Below are positions 58,936 to 64,000 of a DNA stretch of 64,000 bases, piece by piece (positions within the stretch are counted from its first letter, which is position 1; every line of letters begins with the position of its first letter). Source of the stretch: Afipia sp. P52-10 (GTDB taxonomy: Bacteria; Pseudomonadota; Alphaproteobacteria; Rhizobiales; Xanthobacteraceae). The stretch spans positions 1,136,066-1,200,065 of the forward strand of contig NZ_AZSJ01000003.1 of NCBI RefSeq assembly GCF_000516555.1, in the 5' to 3' direction. A program made the translations under genes and the position numbers. The notes below the pieces were generated by a model, which made no database searches, was not told where the DNA came from, and saw only the letters and a program-made list of their open reading frames with translations.

Positions 58936-60042
58936 ATGACGATCCATCTGCCAAAAACCGCAGCCGCGAAGCCCGCCATCGGCCTCGACGGCGTGCAGGC
59001 TGCCGAAACCGTTCTCAGCCATGTGGACGGCGAGCGCGGCGAACTCATCATCGCCGGAGAACGCGTCGGGCACCTGGCTGCCACCTCCTCCTTCGAGGGT
59101 GTAACCGCCCGGCTCTGGTCCGCCGCGACAGGCACCCAGCTCAGCGAGGCGGAGGTCCGCGCCGCGCTCGGCGAGGCCCGCACCCGCGCCTTTGCCCGGC
59201 TGCCGGTCATCCTGGCGGCAAGCGACGGGCTGTCGATCGTCGACGGTTTCCGCGCTGGTGTCGCCGGGTTGCGAGCCGAGAACGGTCTCAGCCATGACGC
59301 CACCATCGTCGGCGCGCTTCCGGTGATCGTCGGCGCGCTGGTGCGGCGAGCGAAGGGCGAAGCCTCGCTGGCGCCTGAACCGACCGCGAGCCACGCCGCC
59401 GACACCCTGCGCATGCTGCTTGGCAAGAGACCGACGCCGCGCGAGGCCAAGGCGCTCGACGCCTATTTCGTCACCGTCTGCGACCATGGCATGAACGCCT
59501 CAACCTTCACCACCCGCGTCGTCGCTTCGACGCATGCGGACCTGTTTGCCGCCGTCACCGCCGGCTACTGCGCGCTGACCGGACCGCTGCATGGCGGCGC
59601 CCCCGAGCCGGTGCTGGAGATGCTGGATGCGATCGGCACCCGCGAGCGAATCAAGCCGTGGGTGGACAGTGCGTTGGCGCGACGCGAGCGGCTGATGGGT
59701 TTCGGCCATCGCGTCTATCGCGTGCGCGATCCGCGCGCGGACGTGCTGAAGGACGCGATCGAGCGGCTCGAACTCGGCGCCGAGGGTCTGCCGTTCGCCG
59801 GCGAGGTGGAAGCCTACATCCGCACAGCGCTGAAGCAGAAGAATCCGGACCGGCCGCTCGATACCAATGTCGAGTTCTTCACCGCGATCCTGCTCGACGC
59901 ACTGAAGATCCCACGCCAGGCGTTCACGCCGATCTTCGCGACTGCCCGCGCGGCGGGGTGGACCGCGCATGCGCGCGAGCAGCAGCGCCTTGGACGGCTG
60001 ATCCGGCCAAGCTCGCTTTACGTCGGCGCGATGCCGGCGTGA
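58936..60042 (+). CDS. Citrate synthase / 2-methylcitrate synthase family enzyme
   Basis: 368 residues from the ATG at 58936, with GAGGAG upstream; the frame extends to 58882. Short citrate synthase of the CitA/PrpC-like kind: DHGMNASTFTTRVVASTHAD, GPLHGGAPEPVLEML, GFGHRVYRVRDPRADVLKDA and NVEFFTAILLDALKIPR. The usual catalytic Asp is Glu here, as also seen in some CitA-type enzymes. It would condense acetyl-CoA or propionyl-CoA with oxaloacetate. It is probably controlled by the divergent HTH fusion. Confidence 0.88.
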   Translation: MTIHLPKTAAAKPAIGLDGVQAAETVLSHVDGERGELIIAGERVGHLAATSSFEGVTARLWSAATGTQLSEAEVRAALGEARTRAFARLPVILAASDGLSIVDGFRAGVAGLRAENGLSHDATIVGALPVIVGALVRRAKGEASLAPEPTASHAADTLRMLLGKRPTPREAKALDAYFVTVCDHGMNASTFTTRVVASTHADLFAAVTAGYCALTGPLHGGAPEPVLEMLDAIGTRERIKPWVDSALARRERLMGFGHRVYRVRDPRADVLKDAIERLELGAEGLPFAGEVEAYIRTALKQKNPDRPLDTNVEFFTAILLDALKIPRQAFTPIFATARAAGWTAHAREQQRLGRLIRPSSLYVGAMPA

Positions 60043-60109
60043 AGGAGCGCTGCACTTATTTCAGTCGTGATGCCCAGCCTCGCGCTGGGCATCACGGCCA
60101 CGATGGACG

Positions 60110-60742
60110 TCAGCCGCGCGCAATCGACTTCAGATAATTGTAGGCCTTGATGATCTCGATCAGCCGGTCTTCGGTTGAGCGGTCGCCGCCATTCGCATCC
60201 GGGTGATGCTGCTTCACCAGCGCCTTGAACCGCACCTTGATCTCCGCGGTGGTCGCCGCATCCTCCAGCCCCAGCACCTGCAGCGCCTTGCGCTCGGCGT
60301 TCATCACCTTGCGCGCTTCGGACGCGGCCTTGGCCTCCGGCCCCGGACGCCAGTGGCCACGGCCATTCAGCTCGCTGAACATGCTGAACGGGTCGCTCGA
60401 ACCGCCGAGAGCATCCTCAGCACCGACGCGGCCCTTGGTGCCGGAGTTGGCACCCATCTTCCAGGTGGGGCGGTGACCGGTCAGCGCATCCTTCTGATAG
60501 CGCGCCACCGCGTCGTCGCTCATGCCGGAGAAATAATTGTAGTTCTGATTGTACTCGCGCACATGCTCGATGCAGAAACGCCAATATTCACGCTCACGCG
60601 AGCGCCCCTTCGGCGCGCGGTGCGTGCCCGGATGGGTGCACCCCTGCCACTCGCAGGTTGCAACATCCGCACGCACCGGTGCCTGCTTCGGCCCGCGCGG
60701 CGCGATACGGATCTTGTCGAACAGTTTTGAATCGAAACTCAT
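60110..60742 (-). CDS. DnaJ-domain (J-domain) protein
   Basis: 210 residues from the ATG at 60742. The N-terminal half has four Cys/His positions (TCEWQGCTHPGTH, FCIEHVREYNQNYNYF) that could bind zinc. A C-terminal J-like domain (about 150-210) has LQVLGLEDAATTAEIKVRFK, the HPD motif in VKQHHPDANGGDRST, and IKAYNYLKS. It should stimulate a DnaK-type chaperone. It lies upstream of, and divergent from, bolA in the alphaproteobacterial order. Confidence 0.9.
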   Translation of the reverse strand: MSFDSKLFDKIRIAPRGPKQAPVRADVATCEWQGCTHPGTHRAPKGRSREREYWRFCIEHVREYNQNYNYFSGMSDDAVARYQKDALTGHRPTWKMGANSGTKGRVGAEDALGGSSDPFSMFSELNGRGHWRPGPEAKAASEARKVMNAERKALQVLGLEDAATTAEIKVRFKALVKQHHPDANGGDRSTEDRLIEIIKAYNYLKSIARG

Positions 60743-60993
60743 GCGCAATTATGCCGATCAGGAGCGTCACGCTTCAAGTCTTGACACAGACGAAAGCAGA
60801 TCACCGACCGTTATTTTCCCTTGTCTTCATCGTTCTATCACAGACGGCCGAAAAACCGGCCGATCATGTGACCGTCTCATATGGAACATGGCACCAGAGA
60901 CAAACTGTCCCGCGGACAAGCCGGCTTGACTGCCGGGCCCTGCTCGCCACGTTGCCGTTGACGACAGCCTACGGCCGCGGCTAAGCCCCATCC

Positions 60994-61260
60994 ATGCTCG
61001 TGAAAGATATCATCACACAGAAGTTGCAGGATGCTTTCGCTCCGGAAAGCATCGAGGTCAAGGACGAGTCGCACCAGCATGAGGGCCATGCAGGGCATCG
61101 ACCCGGCGGCCAGACGCATTTCAGAGTTTATATCGTGTCGAAGGCCTTCATCGGCAAGAGCCGGATCGAGCGCCATCGCATGATCAATGCCGCGCTGACG
61201 GACGAACTCGCGGGTGGCGTGCACGCGCTGGCGATCCACGCCTCCGCTCCCGGCGAGTAA
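60994..61260 (+). CDS. bolA: BolA family protein
   Basis: 88 residues: ITQKLQDAFAPESIEVKDES, HQHEGHAGHRPGGQTHFRVY, IVSKAFIGKSRIERHRMINAAL. This is the BolA class II fold with the conserved invariant His (RHRMIN region). BolA proteins pair with monothiol glutaredoxins in iron-sulfur cluster handling and affect cell shape. No glutaredoxin gene is adjacent. The 251-base gap to the J-domain gene has a CGGCCG-AAAAAC-CGGCCG hairpin near 60852-60870. Confidence 0.92.
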   Translation: MLVKDIITQKLQDAFAPESIEVKDESHQHEGHAGHRPGGQTHFRVYIVSKAFIGKSRIERHRMINAALTDELAGGVHALAIHASAPGE

Positions 61261-61421
61261 CCTCACCGAGGGCGCCTGGAAGACGCTGGCCGCACCCCTG
61301 CGCGCCGTCACGAAGATGATCCGGAAGGACACGCCTGAAAGTTGCGACTTCGCGGCCATCGCTGCCATGGCAGCAGCGGATTAGTCCGACGCGCCGCACC
61401 TCGTCTCTGGGCGCCTCGTCC

Positions 61422-62741
61422 CTAAAACAACGAGAATGATGTTCCCGCCTGCCGCGCGCGCAAGGGCCCGGTCGCCGGCTCGACACGCGGCACCACCTGG
61501 ATGTGCAACGAGGTGATGCGGTTGCGCTCGCGCCGCAGGACGCGAAAACGGAAGCCGTGGAAGGTGAACGCTTGGCCCCGATCGGGAATCGACCGCGATT
61601 CGTGGATGACGAGGCCCGCGATGGTGGTCGCCTCGTCGTCCGGCAACTGCCAGTCCATCGCCCGGTTGAGATCGCGGATCGGCACCGAACCATCGACGAT
61701 TACCGAACCGTCCGGCTGGGTGCGTACGCCGGCTACCACCACATCGTGCTCGTCGGAGATGTCGCCGACGATCTCCTCCAGGATATCTTCCAGCGTCACC
61801 ATGCCCTCGACCTCGCCATACTCGTCGACGACGAGGGCAAAGTGGGTCTTGCGGCGGCGAAACGCCTTGAGCTGCTCCGACAGCGGCCGCATCTCCGGCA
61901 CGAACCACGGCGGCAGCATGATCGCGTTAATGTCGATCCGCGACAGATCGCCGTCGGACGTGCGCAGCGCGCGCAGCAAATCCTTCGCATGCAGCACGCC
62001 GACGATGTTCTCCGGCTTCTCGCGCCAGAGCGGAATCCGGGTGTATTCGGTGGCCAGCACCTCGCGCACGATCTCTTCGGTGGTGAGGTCGGCGTTGATT
62101 TTCACCATCTCGGTGCGATGAACCATCACGTCCGAGATATGGAGCTCGCGCAGGTCGAGCAGGCCGCCGAGCATGTCCCGGTCGATCTTCTCCACGCCGC
62201 CTTCGCGATGGATCAGATCGACTGCACCGCGCAACCGCTCGGTCGGCGAGAGGATCGGCTGGTGGGCGCCGATCGGCTTGCCCGCGAGGCGCAGGAGCGT
62301 GCGGACGATCACGTCGACCACCGTGAGGAGCGGCCCGAGCACCGCCACGATCAGCCGCATCGGCCGCGCCACCGCGAGCGACACCCGGTCCGGCGCATTG
62401 ATCGCTACGGTCTTCGGCAACACCTCGGCGAAGATCACCACCAGCACCGTCATCGCCGCGGTCGCGTAGACGACGCCGACATCGCCGAACCATGCGGTGA
62501 ACACGGCGGTCGCCAGCGCCGACGCGGTGATGTTGGCGAGATTGTTGCCGATCAAGAGCGCGCCGATCACGCGCTCGCGCGCGGCGAGCAGGCGATTGAC
62601 GATACCGGCCTGAACACGGCCCTGCTTCTCCAGCCGCAGCATGCTGGCGCGCGAGGAGCCGATCAGGGCGGTCTCGCTCGCTGAAAAGAACGCCGAGATG
62701 ACCAGACAACCAACGACGAGGCCGAAGGCGATCCATTCCAT
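61422..62741 (-). CDS. CorC/HlyC family membrane protein (DUF21-CBS-CorC)
   Basis: 439 residues. DUF21 membrane domain (about 1-190, four helices; starts WIAFGLVVGCLVISAFFSAS, with SETALIGSSRASML). A pair of CBS domains follows (about 205-330, LRELHISDVMVHRTEMVKIN, FALVVDEYGEVEGMVTLEDI), then a C-terminal CorC/HlyC transporter-associated domain (about 345-425). Related proteins handle Mg2+ or Co2+ export. It is 42 bases downstream of aroB on the same strand, a common alphaproteobacterial arrangement (aroK-aroB-hemolysin-like). Confidence 0.93.
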   Translation of the reverse strand: MEWIAFGLVVGCLVISAFFSASETALIGSSRASMLRLEKQGRVQAGIVNRLLAARERVIGALLIGNNLANITASALATAVFTAWFGDVGVVYATAAMTVLVVIFAEVLPKTVAINAPDRVSLAVARPMRLIVAVLGPLLTVVDVIVRTLLRLAGKPIGAHQPILSPTERLRGAVDLIHREGGVEKIDRDMLGGLLDLRELHISDVMVHRTEMVKINADLTTEEIVREVLATEYTRIPLWREKPENIVGVLHAKDLLRALRTSDGDLSRIDINAIMLPPWFVPEMRPLSEQLKAFRRRKTHFALVVDEYGEVEGMVTLEDILEEIVGDISDEHDVVVAGVRTQPDGSVIVDGSVPIRDLNRAMDWQLPDDEATTIAGLVIHESRSIPDRGQAFTFHGFRFRVLRRERNRITSLHIQVVPRVEPATGPLRARQAGTSFSLF

Positions 62742-62783
62742 GGCGGGTTCACCAACTTATCTGCGCATGACCGGGGCCGGTGA

Positions 62784-63944
62784 TCATGCCTTGAGTTTGC
62801 GCGCCAGGAAGTCCCGCACCAGCTGCGGCTGCACGTCGTTGACGATGACTGCCTGCCCAAGTGCCTTCAGCAAAATGAAGGTCAGCCGCCCGCGCTTCAC
62901 CTTCTTGTCCTGCGCCATCAACGCCATCAGCGCGTCGGCATCGGCAAGGCCCTCCTGCGAAAACCCCGCGATCTCCTGCAGCCGCGTCGGCAGACCGGAG
63001 TCTGCGAGATGCTTCGCCACCCGCGCCGCATCGCTCGCAGGAATCATGCCCAATTCCGCCGAAAGTTCCGACGCCAGCACCATGCCGATGGAAACGCCTT
63101 CGCCATGGAACAGGCGATCGGAAAAGCCGGTCGCCGCCTCCAGCGCGTGGCCGAAGGTATGCCCCAGATTGAGCAGTGCGCGGTCGCCAGTCTCGCGCTC
63201 GTCGCGCGCGACGATTGCGGCCTTGGCGCGGCAGCTCTCGGCAATCGCATGCTCGCGCGCGGCACCGCCGTTGACGATTTCGGCGCGGTTGGCCTCGAGC
63301 CAGGCGAAGAACTTGGCGTCGCCGAGCACGCCATACTTAACCACCTCCGCATAGCCCGCGCGGAACTGGCGTGGCGACAGCGTATCCAGCACCTGGGTAT
63401 CGGCGATCACCAGCACCGGTTGATGAAACGCGCCGAGCAGGTTCTTGCCATGCGGCGAGTTGATGCCGGTCTTGCCGCCGACCGACGAATCCACCTGCGC
63501 CAGCAGCGTGGTCGGCACCTGTACGAAATCGACGCCGCGGCGCACGATTGACGCCGCGAAGCCGGTCAGGTCGCCGATCACACCGCCCCCCAACGCGATG
63601 ACCAGATCATTGCGCTCGATCTTCGCGGCGATCAGCGCCTCGCTGACCTGCTCCAGCCCGGCGTAGCTTTTGACCGCCTCACCCTCGCCGGTGACGATGC
63701 GCGTGGTGGCGACACCCGCGGCCGCCAGCGCGGCTTCCGCAGGCTCCAGCCAGTGCTTGGCGACGCTTTGATCGGTGACGATCGCGGTCCGCGCACCAGG
63801 CCGCAGCGCGGCAATGCGCGCCCCGAGCTCGGCCAGGACGTCATGGCCGATGACGATGTCATAGGCGCGCTCGCCAAGTCCGACATGAACGATGGTCGGC
63901 GTGGGAGCCGGGTTACGCGGCGAGGCGGAAGTCGAAGCAGTCAT
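62784..63944 (-). CDS. aroB: 3-Dehydroquinate synthase AroB
   Basis: 386 residues. NAD and zinc motifs are clear: IALGGGVIGDLTGFAASIVR, VPTTLLAQVDSSVGGKTGIN, SRCRAKAAIVARDERETGDR-like region (SCRAKAAIVARDERETG) and NLGHTFGHALEAATGF with the metal His. Second step of the shikimate pathway. Its ATG overlaps an upstream TGA (ATGA), consistent with a preceding aroK. Confidence 0.95.
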   Translation of the reverse strand: MTASTSASPRNPAPTPTIVHVGLGERAYDIVIGHDVLAELGARIAALRPGARTAIVTDQSVAKHWLEPAEAALAAAGVATTRIVTGEGEAVKSYAGLEQVSEALIAAKIERNDLVIALGGGVIGDLTGFAASIVRRGVDFVQVPTTLLAQVDSSVGGKTGINSPHGKNLLGAFHQPVLVIADTQVLDTLSPRQFRAGYAEVVKYGVLGDAKFFAWLEANRAEIVNGGAAREHAIAESCRAKAAIVARDERETGDRALLNLGHTFGHALEAATGFSDRLFHGEGVSIGMVLASELSAELGMIPASDAARVAKHLADSGLPTRLQEIAGFSQEGLADADALMALMAQDKKVKRGRLTFILLKALGQAVIVNDVQPQLVRDFLARKLKA

Positions 63945-64000
63945 GGCGTCCCTAAGCTTGCGGATGGGGCGGCCGGCGACAGATGGCCGGCGAGCGCCGC
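63941..64000 (-). CDS. aroK: C-terminal end of a probable shikimate kinase (cut by window edge)
   Basis: Reading into the window on the minus strand, an open frame ends AALAGHLSPAAPSASLGTP and stops at TGA overlapping the aroB ATG. Only 19 residues are visible and no motif can be checked. The call rests on the usual aroK-aroB order and the 4-base overlap. Confidence 0.45.
   Translation of the reverse strand, partial: AALAGHLSPAAPSASLGTP

Noticed and set aside
59880-59910. Inactivating Asp-to-Glu change in the second citrate synthase
   Set aside because: NVEF at this site also occurs, as I recall, in CitA-type citrate synthases, so the change need not be inactivating.

Overview
The window is chromosomal DNA from a GC-rich alphaproteobacterium, most likely of the Nitrobacteraceae/Bradyrhizobiaceae (Bradyrhizobium, Rhodopseudomonas, Afipia, Oligotropha group). 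The reasons are the PhyR-NepR-EcfG stress-response core, a pim-type dicarboxylate beta-oxidation cluster next to a Liv-type ABC transporter, CobST cobaltochelatase genes, and several dispersed palindromic repeats of a kind I associate with this family. No rRNA, tRNA, CRISPR array, prophage or insertion sequence was seen.

Region 1 (1-7 kb) is a general stress response island. It holds the end of a degenerate HWE-type histidine kinase, then ecfG and nepR (minus strand) divergent from phyR. A run of small genes follows: an exported hypothetical protein, a holin-X-like membrane protein, a DUF883/ElaB-like protein, DUF3309, DUF2865, a 53-residue membrane protein and CsbD. Four transcription units carry an exact EcfG-type promoter (GGAAC, 16-17 bases, CGTT), and two near matches sit between nepR and phyR. 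Two direct copies of a roughly 100-base dispersed repeat bracket the core.

Region 2 (7-24.3 kb) starts with malate synthase G and continues into a two-armed sulfate assimilation supercluster. The minus arm is cysD-cysNC-sbp-cysT-cysW. The plus arm is cysG-DUF2849-cysI-DUF934-cysH-sbp2-cysT2-cysW2-cysA. Both arms diverge from a 315-base control region with a nested dyad at 15412-15452. Two permease sets share the only ATPase gene in view.

Region 3 (24.4-34.4 kb) is mixed metabolism: a secreted alpha/beta hydrolase, a CAP-domain lipoprotein, a patatin-like hydrolase overlapping 3-hydroxybutyrate dehydrogenase, a polysaccharide flippase, a TctCBA tricarboxylate transporter, DUF924 and an SDR. 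Region 4 (34.5-46.7 kb) resembles the pim operon (pimF-pimA-pimC-pimD, but no thiolase), divergent from an IclR regulator and a complete five-gene Liv-type ABC importer.

Region 5 (46.7-64 kb) carries glycerate 2-kinase, DUF3237, pobA with a TTG start, exbB-exbD-tonB behind an AT-rich palindromic leader, an esterase-like phytase-family protein, cobS-cobT, a DedA protein, a divergent pair made of an HTH-citrate synthase fusion and a citrate synthase with a clear operator-like array between them, a J-domain protein, BolA, a CorC-type protein, aroB and the last codons of a probable aroK. Most gene calls are ordinary housekeeping or catabolic genes. The parts most worth following up are the EcfG promoter array with its apparent pseudokinase, the HTH-citrate synthase switch, the sulfur control region, and the pim operon lacking its thiolase.
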